8,299 nt of DNA from Actinomycetes bacterium (GTDB lineage: Bacteria; Actinomycetota; Actinomycetes; Propionibacteriales; Propionibacteriaceae), in the NCBI GenBank assembly GCA_023437345.1, contig JAEZGC010000315.1, positions 1 to 8,299 of the forward strand. Direction: 5' to 3'. The position numbers were made by a program, and so were the translations under genes. Positions 1 through 5,489 of this stretch are shown in pieces (positions within the stretch are counted from its first letter, which is position 1; each line of letters starts with the position of its first letter). A model generated the notes under the pieces. It worked only from the letters and a program-made list of their open reading frames with translations. It was not told the DNA's origin and ran no database searches.

Positions 1-877
1 GTGCTGACACGTCGGCCAACACGGCGCGGCGGGCGGCGACCACGCTGCCGTCGGCCAGCCGGACGCCACCGGCGCGGGTGCCGCGGACCAGCACCTCTGT
101 GACCGGGCTGTTGGTGCACACCTGTCCACCGCGGGCGTGCAGCCGCGCGACCAGCGCCGAGGTGAGGCCGCCGGCGCCGCCGCGGGGCACCGGGAAGCCG
201 ACGTCCTGGCCGAGCATCGCCAGCAGCCAGCCGAACAGGCCGCTGCCGGCGCCGTCGGCCGGGATATCGGAGTGCATGGCGTTGCCGGTGAGCAGCAGCC
301 GGCCGCCGTCCCCGGCGAAGGTCTCCTCACCGAGGCGGCGCACCGGCGTGACGCCCAGCCGGGCCAGCCGCAGCGCACCGGCGGTGCGCAGCGCCAGCGC
401 GAGCCGGGCGCCCGCCGTGACGGGTGGGAACGGGGTGAACAGCGCCTTCAGGACGGGGCCGCGCACCCGGCGCCACTCGGCGAGCATCGCCAGCCAGGCG
501 TCCCCGTCGCCGGGCGCGAACTCGTCAAGCCCGGCCGCGGTCTGGTCGGGGTCGGTGTGCAGGACGGCGGCGCGTCCGTCGTCGAGCGGGTGGGCGAGGA
601 CTGCCGGCGCACGCCGCCACTCAAGTCCGTGCCGCGCCAGTTCGAGGGCCTGGATCACCGGGCTGGCCGCAGCGAGCGGGTAGAAGGCGCTGAACAGGTC
701 GGTGGTGTAGCCCGGGGCTGTCACCTCGGCGCTGCGCACCGCGCCACCGGGCTCGGGTTGGGCCTCGAGCACCATGACCTGCCATCCGGCGTCGGCCAGC
801 GCGTTGGCGGCCACCAGACCGTTGGGACCGGACCCGATCACGACCGCGTCACAGCTGTCACGGTTCCGCGTTGCCAT
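1..877 (-). CDS. Phytoene-dehydrogenase-like FAD-dependent oxidoreductase, N-terminal part (cut by left window edge)
   Basis: The minus strand stays open from an ATG at 877-875 to the left edge, giving 292 codons of an incomplete protein. Residues 12-20 read VVIGSGPNG, a GxGxxG Rossmann motif for the FAD ADP moiety. Glu38, in VMVLEA, is placed to bind the adenosine ribose, and PGGAVRS (43-49) is the conserved Gly-Gly turn after it. This order is typical of the phytoene desaturase/amine oxidase superfamily (COG1233-type, usually about 500 residues), so roughly the last 40% lies outside. The segment MHSDIPADGAGSG and the later PRGGAGGL also fit that family. The start is set by GGAGG at 883-887, five bases before the ATG. 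A weak promoter may lie upstream (TTGCCG at 933-928, AGTAGT at 910-905, 17 bp apart), with low certainty. The gene is divergent from the glycosylase at 989. The substrate cannot be told; there are no carotenoid genes nearby, so a true carotenoid role is not supported. Confidence 0.93.
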   Translation of the reverse strand, partial: MATRNRDSCDAVVIGSGPNGLVAANALADAGWQVMVLEAQPEPGGAVRSAEVTAPGYTTDLFSAFYPLAAASPVIQALELARHGLEWRRAPAVLAHPLDDGRAAVLHTDPDQTAAGLDEFAPGDGDAWLAMLAEWRRVRGPVLKALFTPFPPVTAGARLALALRTAGALRLARLGVTPVRRLGEETFAGDGGRLLLTGNAMHSDIPADGAGSGLFGWLLAMLGQDVGFPVPRGGAGGLTSALVARLHARGGQVCTNSPVTEVLVRGTRAGGVRLADGSVVAARRAVLADVSA

Positions 878-882
878 CGGTT

Positions 883-887
883 CCTCC
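883..887 (-). promoter_or_regulatory. Ribosome binding site GGAGG of the left oxidoreductase gene
   Basis: CCTCC on the plus strand reads GGAGG on the minus strand, with five bases (AACCG) before the ATG at 877. It fixes the start of the partial oxidoreductase, whose Rossmann motif begins 11 residues later. Confidence 0.8.
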
Positions 888-976
888 GGCTGCTCGGCTC
901 GTCGACTACTGCCTGTGTACCCGTCCACGGCAAGGATCACTCACGGCTGCCGCTCCCGGGAGGTGCCGTCCCGACC

Positions 977-989
977 TACGGTGGGGTCA
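977..989 (+). promoter_or_regulatory. Candidate leaderless promoter of the glycosylase gene (-10 TACGGT)
   Basis: TACGGT at 977-982 matches the actinobacterial -10 pattern TANNNT. The ATG at 989 follows after six bases, so transcription would begin at or next to the A of the start codon. No convincing -35 box lies 16-18 bp upstream. The only purine-rich stretch, GTGGGG at 981-986, sits two bases from the ATG, too close for a normal ribosome binding site. Leaderless genes of this layout are common in actinobacteria. The call is inferred from spacing only. Confidence 0.4.
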
Positions 990-1426
990 TGAGGTTGTGG
1001 AGCGTCCACCCGCGGCATCTCGACCGGCAGGGGCTGACCGCATGCTGGCGGGAGGGTCTGCTGGCCCAGGCGGTCCTGGCCGGCCGCACCAGGGGCTACA
1101 CCCGGCACCCGCAGCTGGACCGGTTCCGTGCCCTGCCCGACCCGCTCGGCGCGATCGGCCGGTATCTCGGCCACGTCTCCGAGGAGGCCGGAGGGCGCGG
1201 CTACCGCTTCGACACCGGCAGGATCCTGAAGACCGACCCCGGTGCGTCGCTGGAGGTCACCACGGGGCAGCTCGATCTGGAGTGGGCGCTGCTGCTCGAG
1301 AAGTTGCGGGTCCGCTCACCCGATGTGCTGGCCGGCCAGGTGTCGCAACTGAGGGCTCCGCACCCGATGATGCGCGAGGTCGCCGGGCCCGTAGCCGCGT
1401 GGGAGCGCCAGACGTCGCCCGCGTGA
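989..1426 (+). CDS. Pyrimidine-dimer DNA glycosylase / endonuclease V family protein (divergent)
   Basis: This 145-residue protein begins MRLWSVHPRHLDRQGL, the hallmark opening of bacterial members of the pyrimidine-dimer DNA glycosylase family (Pfam Pyr_excise, prototype phage T4 endonuclease V, 138 residues). The family removes UV-induced cyclobutane pyrimidine dimers and nicks the resulting abasic site. Aligned by eye, WRE (20-22) matches YRE of the T4 enzyme, placing Glu22 at catalytic Glu23. RGYTRHPQLDRF (about 35-46) and GRGYRFDTGRI (about 69-79) match later conserved blocks, the second corresponding to the RGF segment of the T4 enzyme. Residue 2 is Arg, not the Thr whose alpha-amine is the T4 nucleophile, so catalysis may differ. 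The frame stays open far upstream, but the family N-terminus fixes the start at 989. The gene stands alone, divergent from the oxidoreductase and convergent with the small gene at 1486. Family assignment is firm; enzyme activity is inferred. Confidence 0.88.
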   Translation: MRLWSVHPRHLDRQGLTACWREGLLAQAVLAGRTRGYTRHPQLDRFRALPDPLGAIGRYLGHVSEEAGGRGYRFDTGRILKTDPGASLEVTTGQLDLEWALLLEKLRVRSPDVLAGQVSQLRAPHPMMREVAGPVAAWERQTSPA

Positions 1427-1439
1427 CCACGCGCCGGGC

Positions 1440-1480
1440 AGCGCGACACGCCGTCGCGCTCATCCAGCGACGGACGGCGC
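1440..1480. terminator. Hairpin cluster between convergent genes, candidate bidirectional terminator
   Basis: A perfect 8 bp stem, AGCGCGAC (1440-1447) with GTCGCGCT (1453-1460), closes a 5-base loop. An alternative perfect 7 bp stem pairs CCGTCGC (1451-1457) with GCGACGG (1467-1473), and a third pairs CGCCGTC (1449-1455) with GACGGCG (1473-1479). The cluster lies in the 59 bp between the stops of two convergent genes, where a shared terminator is expected. There is no T-run on either side, so it would have to act as a U-less terminator of the kind proposed for actinobacteria. Pairing is seen directly; function is inferred. Confidence 0.5.
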
Positions 1481-1485
1481 GGGCC

Positions 1486-1680
1486 TCAGCTCCCGATGAC
1501 CTCTTCGCGGGCCGAATCGGCCAACTGGCCGACCACCTCGGTCTCGCGGGCCACCAGCTCGACCAGTTCATCGCTGAAGCCTGCCGCGGGGTTGCCGGGA
1601 TCTGCGTACAGCGGCGCAGCGGCGATCGCCTGGTCAACCTCACTCAGTTGTGCGGCCAGCCGCCGCAGCTTCTCACTCAT
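1486..1680 (-). CDS. Small acidic helical protein, 64 residues, unknown function
   Basis: I do not recognise a family. The product begins MSEKLRRLAAQL and ends AREEVIGS. It has no Cys, one Tyr and one Phe, and is rich in Ala, Glu, Leu and Val. By hand count there are 12 acidic and 5 basic residues, so it should be soluble and acidic. Two likely helices (about 2-22 and 37-61) flank a Pro/Gly-containing linker (YADPGNPAAG, about 25-34), suggesting a small helical hairpin. Codon choice is G/C-biased at third positions and the composition looks like a real protein. An in-frame TGA two codons upstream forces ATG 1680 or a later start. The only purine stretch, GATGAGG, ends one base before the ATG, poor for a ribosome binding site, so a leaderless message is possible. 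It is convergent with the glycosylase gene. A structural or accessory role is conceivable but nothing here shows one. Confidence 0.68.
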   Translation of the reverse strand: MSEKLRRLAAQLSEVDQAIAAAPLYADPGNPAAGFSDELVELVARETEVVGQLADSAREEVIGS

Positions 1681-1771
1681 GCCTCATCGTGTACCCGGTG
1701 GCCCTGCCCCGTAAGCCCGGCGATCCAAGGCGTGGACGCGGACGCAAGGAGGGAGTTCTCCACGAGGCGTA

Positions 1772-1785
1772 ACCGCCCCGGCGGT
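1772..1785. repeat. Perfect 14 bp inverted repeat ACCGCCCCGGCGGT
   Basis: ACCGCC (1772-1777) is mirrored by GGCGGT (1780-1785) around a CC centre. The 2-base centre makes a DNA operator more likely than an RNA hairpin. It lies 25 bp before the direct repeat and 92 bp upstream of the small minus-strand gene, so it could belong to either control region. G/C palindromes of this size can arise by chance in such a genome. Confidence 0.35.
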
Positions 1786-1809
1786 GGGAGGGGCACCCGG
1801 CGATCGGGA

Positions 1810-1845
1810 TGAATGCTTATAATTCGAAGTTGAATGCTTATAATT
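1810..1845. repeat. Exact 15 bp direct repeat, 21 bp period, candidate tandem operator
   Basis: TGAATGCTTATAATT occurs at 1810-1824 and again, without mismatch, at 1831-1845, separated by CGAAGT. The 21 bp period is two helical turns, so both copies face the same side of the DNA, as expected for cooperative binding of a regulator. Each copy contains TATAAT, the sigma-70 -10 consensus, on the plus strand, but neither has a TTGACA-like box at 16-18 bp. The A/T content is exceptional here. The repeat ends 181 bp before the start of the solute-binding protein gene, the first gene of the ABC operon, which is the likeliest target. Being an operator is inferred. Confidence 0.75.
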
Positions 1846-2015
1846 TCTCGCACGCCCGGCCAAGGGTGGTGGTCCGGAGTGGGGCAAGAGAGAAATTCGT
1901 TACCCGATCTTGGCGAGAGTGAAACCGCTCTTCGTAATTCCAACCCTTTCTAGATTCACGCTGTTTGTGCGGTGTCAAAGAGGGTTTAATTCCGCAGTCG
2001 GGCACTGCCGCAGCT

Positions 2016-2020
2016 GGAGG
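2016..2020 (+). promoter_or_regulatory. Ribosome binding site GGAGG that fixes the solute-binding protein start
   Basis: GGAGG is followed by six bases (TCAGCC) and ATG 2027. The reading frame is open upstream to a TTG at 1910, so this site and the lipoprotein signal immediately after it decide the true start. Confidence 0.85.
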
Positions 2021-2026
2021 TCAGCC

Positions 2027-3400
2027 ATGAAGAACTGGGTCAGGATCGGATTGGCGCTCGCAGCGGCGTCCGCGCTCGCTCTCTCCGGGTGCGGCGGGGG
2101 AGGGCCAGGGCCGCAGCCCGGTGGATCAGCCTCCGCGGCGGACGTCTTCAGCAAGGAGGTCAGCGGCACGCTCAAGACCAGCGGCTTCAACCCCTCCGAC
2201 GAGGTGGGGCAGTCCCGGGCCGACTACGCCGCGCAGCAGCTGGGCGGCCTGACCGTTGACATGGACACCACGAACTTCGACCCGCAGAAGTTCGCCGCCC
2301 AGGCGGCGGCAGGACAGGCGTCCGACCTGATCCAGGTCGACCGCAACGTGGTCGCGACGTTCGCAGCCAAGGACCTGCTGCTTCCGCTCGACCAGTGCTA
2401 CAGCCTGTGGGGCGTCACCCCCGACCAGCAGTACTACCCGTCGGCCATCGCCGAGGTCAGCTACGACGGCGCCGTCTACGCGGTGCCGCAGTTCTTCCAG
2501 GCCTCGGCGCTGCTGGCCAACAAGCGGGTGATGGAGAAGGCCGGCGTCACCGCCGCCGACCTTGACACCTCGCAGCCGGCGAAGGTGCTCGAGGCGGCCA
2601 AGAAGATGTACGCCGAGGAGGGCGGCAACCCGACAGTGCTCGGGTTCGACGCCGACCTTCCCGGCTCGTTCGGTACCTGGGTGGTCGCGTTCGGCGGCCA
2701 GGTGTACAACGAGGACGGCTCCCCGACCCTGGACAACCCGAAGAACCTCGAGGCGCTGGACTGGCTCAAGCAGTTGATGGACGCCCAGGGCGGCTACGCC
2801 AAGGTGAAGAGCTTCAAGGACACCATGGACGTCTTCGGCGACGCCAACCAGTACGTCAAGGACCAGGTCGGCGTCCAGACGTGGGCCCAGTGGTACCCCA
2901 ACGTCCTGGCCAACACTTCCGACCAGGTGAGCATCGAGGCGATCCCGATCAAGGACGCCAACGGCGAGCCGGTGGCGATGGCGGGCGGCACCTCGTTCGC
3001 GATCCCGAAGGCCGCCAAGAACCCGTCGTCGGCGTGCGCCTGGGCGATCCACGCCACCTCGACCGAGGCCTGGCTGGCGGCCGGCGAGGCGCGGGCCAAG
3101 ACTGTGGAGGAGAAGAACTCCATTGCGACCGGGCTGATGACGGCGTCGCCGCTGGCTGACACCGCGGTGCGTGAGCAGTTCGTGAAGAGCTCCGGCAACG
3201 AGGACTTCGATCAGGTGATCGACACCTACTACTCGATCCTGCCGAACAACCGGACGCTGGGCAGTTCGCCGGTCGGCCAGCAGGTGACCCAGGAGCTCAA
3301 CAACGCGGTGGTCGTCGCGCTCACCGGGGAGAAGTCGACCCAGCAGGCGCTCGCCGACGCACAGGCCGCCGCGCAGCGCGCCTGGGAGCAGGTCAAGTAG
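2027..3400 (+). CDS. ABC transporter solute-binding lipoprotein, carbohydrate-type (family 1)
   Basis: The 457-residue product is the extracellular binding component of an ABC importer. It starts with a lipoprotein signal: Lys2 and Arg6, a hydrophobic Ala/Leu stretch, then LALSGC with the lipidated Cys at residue 22 and a Gly/Pro/Ser linker anchoring it to the outer face of the membrane. Family 1 (sugar and glycerol-phosphate) features follow: VSYDGAVYAVP (about 144-154), the GSFGTWVVAFGGQVYNEDGSPTL segment in mid-protein (seen in parts), and AGGTSFAIPK (319-328), the block typical of UgpB/MalE-like receptors. Length is usual for the group. GGAGG at 2016-2020 and the signal peptide set the start. 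The permease genes follow after 11 bp in one operon. The ligand cannot be read from the sequence; no glycoside hydrolase or sugar kinase lies in the window to suggest one. Control is probably through the upstream direct repeat. Confidence 0.94.
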   Translation: MKNWVRIGLALAAASALALSGCGGGGPGPQPGGSASAADVFSKEVSGTLKTSGFNPSDEVGQSRADYAAQQLGGLTVDMDTTNFDPQKFAAQAAAGQASDLIQVDRNVVATFAAKDLLLPLDQCYSLWGVTPDQQYYPSAIAEVSYDGAVYAVPQFFQASALLANKRVMEKAGVTAADLDTSQPAKVLEAAKKMYAEEGGNPTVLGFDADLPGSFGTWVVAFGGQVYNEDGSPTLDNPKNLEALDWLKQLMDAQGGYAKVKSFKDTMDVFGDANQYVKDQVGVQTWAQWYPNVLANTSDQVSIEAIPIKDANGEPVAMAGGTSFAIPKAAKNPSSACAWAIHATSTEAWLAAGEARAKTVEEKNSIATGLMTASPLADTAVREQFVKSSGNEDFDQVIDTYYSILPNNRTLGSSPVGQQVTQELNNAVVVALTGEKSTQQALADAQAAAQRAWEQVK

Positions 3401-3411
3401 GGACGGCGGTG

Positions 3412-4353
3412 ATGTCCACCACCACCGCCGCCACCCGGCCGAAGAAGATCCGCCAGCCGTACAACAAGCGGGAGGCGATCGCCGGCTACCTGTTCATCGC
3501 GCCGTGGATCATCGGGTTCCTGATCTTCACGATCATCTCGATGAGCTACTCGGCGGTGCTGTCGTTCACCGACTACGACCTCGCTACGAACACCGCCGAA
3601 CCCGTCGGGCTGCGGAACTATCAGCTCATCGTCGAAGACCCCAAGGTGCTCACCTCGCTGGGCAACACCTTCTTCTACGCGGCTCTGGAGGTGCCGCTCG
3701 GCATCATCATCGCGCTCGGTCTTGCCATCCTGCTGGCGGGCGTCCGGCGGGGCCGGGGGTTCTTCCGCACCGTGTTCTACCTGCCCAAGATGACCCCGAT
3801 GGTCGCCACCGCGTCGGTGTTCCTGCTGCTGCTGAACGGCAACGTCGGCGCCATCAACCAGTTCCTCGGGTTCTTCGGCATCCAGGGGCCGCAGTGGCTG
3901 GTCGACCCGGCCTGGGTGAAGCCGTCCATTGTCTTGATGTCGCTGTGGCAGGTGGCGGGCTCGATGGTGATCCTGCTCGGGGCGCTGCAGAACGTGCCTC
4001 GCGAGCTGTACGAGGCGGCCTCGGTGGACGGTGCGTCCAGGCTTCGCCAGTTCTTCTCGATCACGGTGCCGATGATCTCGTCGACGTTGTTCTTCCTCGT
4101 GATCGTCAACACGATCGCCGCCCTGCAGGTGTTCGACCAGGCCTACCTGCTGTTCTTCCGGGACAACACCGGTGGGGGTCCGGAGGCGGCGCTCTTCTAC
4201 GGCGTGTACCTGTACCAGGCCGCCTTCCAGCAGTTCAACTTCGGGCTGGCCGCGGCGATGGCCTGGCTGCTGTTCGTGATCATCCTCATCATCACGGGGA
4301 TCCAGATGCGGGTCGGCGACCGGTTCGTGTACTACGAGGGGGGTCGGCGATGA
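3412..4353 (+). CDS. Carbohydrate ABC transporter permease, MalF/UgpA type
   Basis: This 313-residue integral membrane protein is one half of the importer channel. The cytoplasmic N-terminus is basic (RPKKIRQPYNKRE), then the first membrane segment begins YLFIAPWIIGFLIF (about 26-39), the usual opening of MalF/UgpA/LacF-type permeases; about six segments can be seen. The EAA loop, EAASVDGASRLRQFF at about 201-215, followed by ITVPM, docks the cytoplasmic ATPase. The start is GTG 3409 or ATG 3412; ATG is preferred because AGGGA at 3399-3403 then sits eight bases away. The gene starts 11 bp after the binding-protein stop and its TGA overlaps the ATG of the next permease (ATGA), showing tight co-translation. 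It should pair with that second permease. Substrate is unknown; the type is certain. Confidence 0.95.
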   Translation: MSTTTAATRPKKIRQPYNKREAIAGYLFIAPWIIGFLIFTIISMSYSAVLSFTDYDLATNTAEPVGLRNYQLIVEDPKVLTSLGNTFFYAALEVPLGIIIALGLAILLAGVRRGRGFFRTVFYLPKMTPMVATASVFLLLLNGNVGAINQFLGFFGIQGPQWLVDPAWVKPSIVLMSLWQVAGSMVILLGALQNVPRELYEAASVDGASRLRQFFSITVPMISSTLFFLVIVNTIAALQVFDQAYLLFFRDNTGGGPEAALFYGVYLYQAAFQQFNFGLAAAMAWLLFVIILIITGIQMRVGDRFVYYEGGRR

Positions 4354-5294
4354 CCACGGTGCCGCTGGCGCGTCCGGGGGCTGCGGCCGCCCCGGCGGTC
4401 AGGATCGAGCCGGGCAGCGAGGTGCTGGAGAACGTCCCGCCCGGACGCAGCGCCCAGTTCTGGATCGGGCAGGTGCTGCGCTGGATGATGCTGGCAGCGC
4501 TGGCGATCGCCTTCATCTATCCGCTCGCCTGGCTGCTGTCAGCCAGCCTGAAGCCCCGCGGGGAGGTATTCGACAACCGGCTGATCCCGCAGACCTTGGC
4601 GCCGGAGAACTACGTCGAGGTCTGGAACCAGCTGCCGCTGCTGGCCTGGGTTGGCAACTCGATCTTCATCGCGATCGCCGCGGCCACCCTGGTGACCCTG
4701 TCCAGCTCGATGGTGGCATTCGGCTTCGCCTACTTCCGGTTTCCGGGCAAGAACTTCCTGTTCGGGCTGCTGCTGGCGTCGATGATGCTGCCCGGGGCGG
4801 TCACGCTCGTCCCGAACTACCTGATCTGGAAGACCCTCGGCTTCCTCGGCACGAATGTCCCGCTGTGGGGCGCGACGGTCTTCGGGTCATCGTTCTACAT
4901 CTTCCTGATGCGCCAGTTCTACCTCTCGCTGCCGCGCGAGCTGTTCGAGGCCGCCCGCATCGACGGCTGTTCGACATTCGGCTTGTTCCGCCGGATCGCA
5001 TTCCCGCTGGCGCTGCCGAGCGCCATCATCGTATTCCTCTTCGAATTCCAGGCGTCCTGGAACGCATTCCAAGGACCGCTCATCTACCTGAACTTCGGCA
5101 GCCCTGAGCAGTACACAGTGCCGTTGGGGATCGCCTACGCGATGCAATTGTTCTCACCGACCGCGGGAGGTCATGGCGACTATCAGTACGTCATGGTGGC
5201 TGCGCTGGTGGTCACCTTGCCGATGCTGGTGCTGTTCGCCTTCGGGCAGCGCTACTTCATTGAGGGAATCGCCTCGGCCGGCCTGAAGGGCTGA
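4350..5294 (+). CDS. Carbohydrate ABC transporter permease, MalG/UgpE type
   Basis: The 314-residue product is the second membrane half of the importer. A Pro/Ala-rich cytoplasmic tail of about 45 residues precedes the first membrane segment (MMLAALAIAFIYPLAWLLSA), whose YPLAWLLSASLK ending is typical of MalG/UgpE/LacG proteins. The EAA loop EAARIDGCSTFGLFRRI lies at about 200-216 and is followed by AFPLALP, the ATPase-contact signature. About six membrane segments are visible, and the last residues are basic-flanked (GLKG end). The start overlaps the previous stop by four bases, with GAGGGGGG just upstream as ribosome binding site. The frame is open far upstream in the shadow of the first permease, but the MalG-type N-terminus fits ATG 4350. 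No ATP-binding subunit follows: the next gene is helD with its own promoter, so a shared MsmK/UgpC-type ATPase elsewhere must energise the system. Confidence 0.95.
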   Translation: MTTVPLARPGAAAAPAVRIEPGSEVLENVPPGRSAQFWIGQVLRWMMLAALAIAFIYPLAWLLSASLKPRGEVFDNRLIPQTLAPENYVEVWNQLPLLAWVGNSIFIAIAAATLVTLSSSMVAFGFAYFRFPGKNFLFGLLLASMMLPGAVTLVPNYLIWKTLGFLGTNVPLWGATVFGSSFYIFLMRQFYLSLPRELFEAARIDGCSTFGLFRRIAFPLALPSAIIVFLFEFQASWNAFQGPLIYLNFGSPEQYTVPLGIAYAMQLFSPTAGGHGDYQYVMVAALVVTLPMLVLFAFGQRYFIEGIASAGLKG

Positions 5295-5327
5295 CCCGCC
5301 CCTGGGGGGCCGAATCCCGACGCTGGG

Positions 5328-5355
5328 TTGCGCGCGCCCGGGAACGGCGTAGAAT
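5328..5355 (+). promoter_or_regulatory. Sigma-70-type promoter of the helD gene
   Basis: TTGCGC at 5328-5333 and TAGAAT at 5350-5355 are separated by 16 bp, close to the housekeeping consensus and rare in such GC-rich DNA. Transcription would start near 5362. It lies 33 bp after the permease stop, separating helD from the ABC operon and giving a leader of about 128 nt. Confidence 0.6.
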
Positions 5356-5361
5356 CCTCGT

Positions 5362-5489
5362 CTCTCCAGAGCCCGCCCTGCGTGCGGGCCGTCCGTCGGG
5401 TGGTCCCGCCGGGCACGGGTTTTCTACCCATCACTTCTCAAGCCGGCGTACCCGTGGTCGTCGGCGCGTCCCGCCTGTCTGGAGGAAGC
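5362..5489 (+). promoter_or_regulatory. Structured helD leader, attenuator-like
   Basis: Between the predicted start of transcription and ATG 5490 several stems can form. Hairpin A pairs GCCCGC (5371-5376) with GCGGGC (5384-5389). Hairpin B pairs 5391-5400 with 5405-5414, containing one U-C mismatch and one G-U pair and closed by a UGGU loop; after it comes ACGGG and a short T-run at 5420-5423, resembling an intrinsic terminator. A competing stem pairs CACGGGT (5414-5420) with ACCCGTG (5450-5456) and would remove one closing base of hairpin B. An imperfect repeat, 14 of 18 bases, links 5393-5410 with 5458-5475. GC-rich DNA folds easily, and part of this could simply end the ABC transcript. 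Attenuation is inferred. Confidence 0.35.
5481..5485 (+). promoter_or_regulatory. Ribosome binding site GGAGG that fixes the helD start
   Basis: GGAGG followed by AAGC and ATG 5490. The frame is open upstream to the promoter region, so this site, together with the HelD-like N-terminus beginning right after it, decides the start. Confidence 0.8.

Larger units (their letters stand above)
1681..2026. other. Non-coding control region upstream of the ABC operon
   Basis: This 346 bp stretch holds no gene I can support. It contains the inverted repeat at 1772-1785, the direct repeat at 1810-1845, and between about 1890 and 1995 sequence clearly richer in A/T than the coding regions. TAGATT at 1951-1956 fits a -10 pattern but has no good -35 partner, so the operon promoter may need an activator or lie elsewhere here. 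TGAAACCG at 1920-1927 resembles one half of a LacI-type operator, but the second half is absent. No known riboswitch was recognised. The region also carries any promoter for the small minus-strand gene at 1680. Confidence 0.6.

Noticed and set aside
137..988. Long plus-strand open frame running into the glycosylase gene
   Set aside because: It is antisense to the FAD oxidoreductase, with low-complexity Arg/Gly/Ala-rich translation, and only the part after ATG 989 matches a family.
1746..1752. AGGAGGG ribosome binding site for a small plus-strand gene
   Set aside because: No start codon with an open frame follows at a workable distance.
1920..1933. LacI-type operator TGAAACCG...
   Set aside because: Only the left half-site fits; the right half does not mirror it and no LacI-type gene is in the window.
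1684..1943. Minus-strand open frames across the control region
   Set aside because: Their translation includes the direct repeat as NYKHS repeats, they lack ribosome binding sites and resemble no protein.
1910..2026. Upstream extension of the solute-binding protein from a TTG
   Set aside because: The lipoprotein signal peptide and GGAGG place the start at 2027; an extension would bury the signal.
2126..3052. Minus-strand open frames antisense to the ABC genes and helD
   Set aside because: They have Arg/Gly/Val/His-rich compositions typical of antisense frames in GC-rich genes and no recognisable motif.
3504..4349. Long plus-strand open frame upstream of and in phase with the MalG-type permease
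   Set aside because: It overlaps the first permease in another frame and its translation is Arg/Pro/His-rich without membrane segments. It is a shadow of the GC-rich gene.
5298..5310. Terminator hairpin GCCCC/GGGGC just after the second permease
   Set aside because: The stem has five pairs with a 3-base loop and no T-run; too weak to call.
5328..5489. N-terminal extension of HelD in the open upstream frame
   Set aside because: It would overlap the promoter and leader, and the HelD-like N-terminus and ribosome binding site point to ATG 5490.
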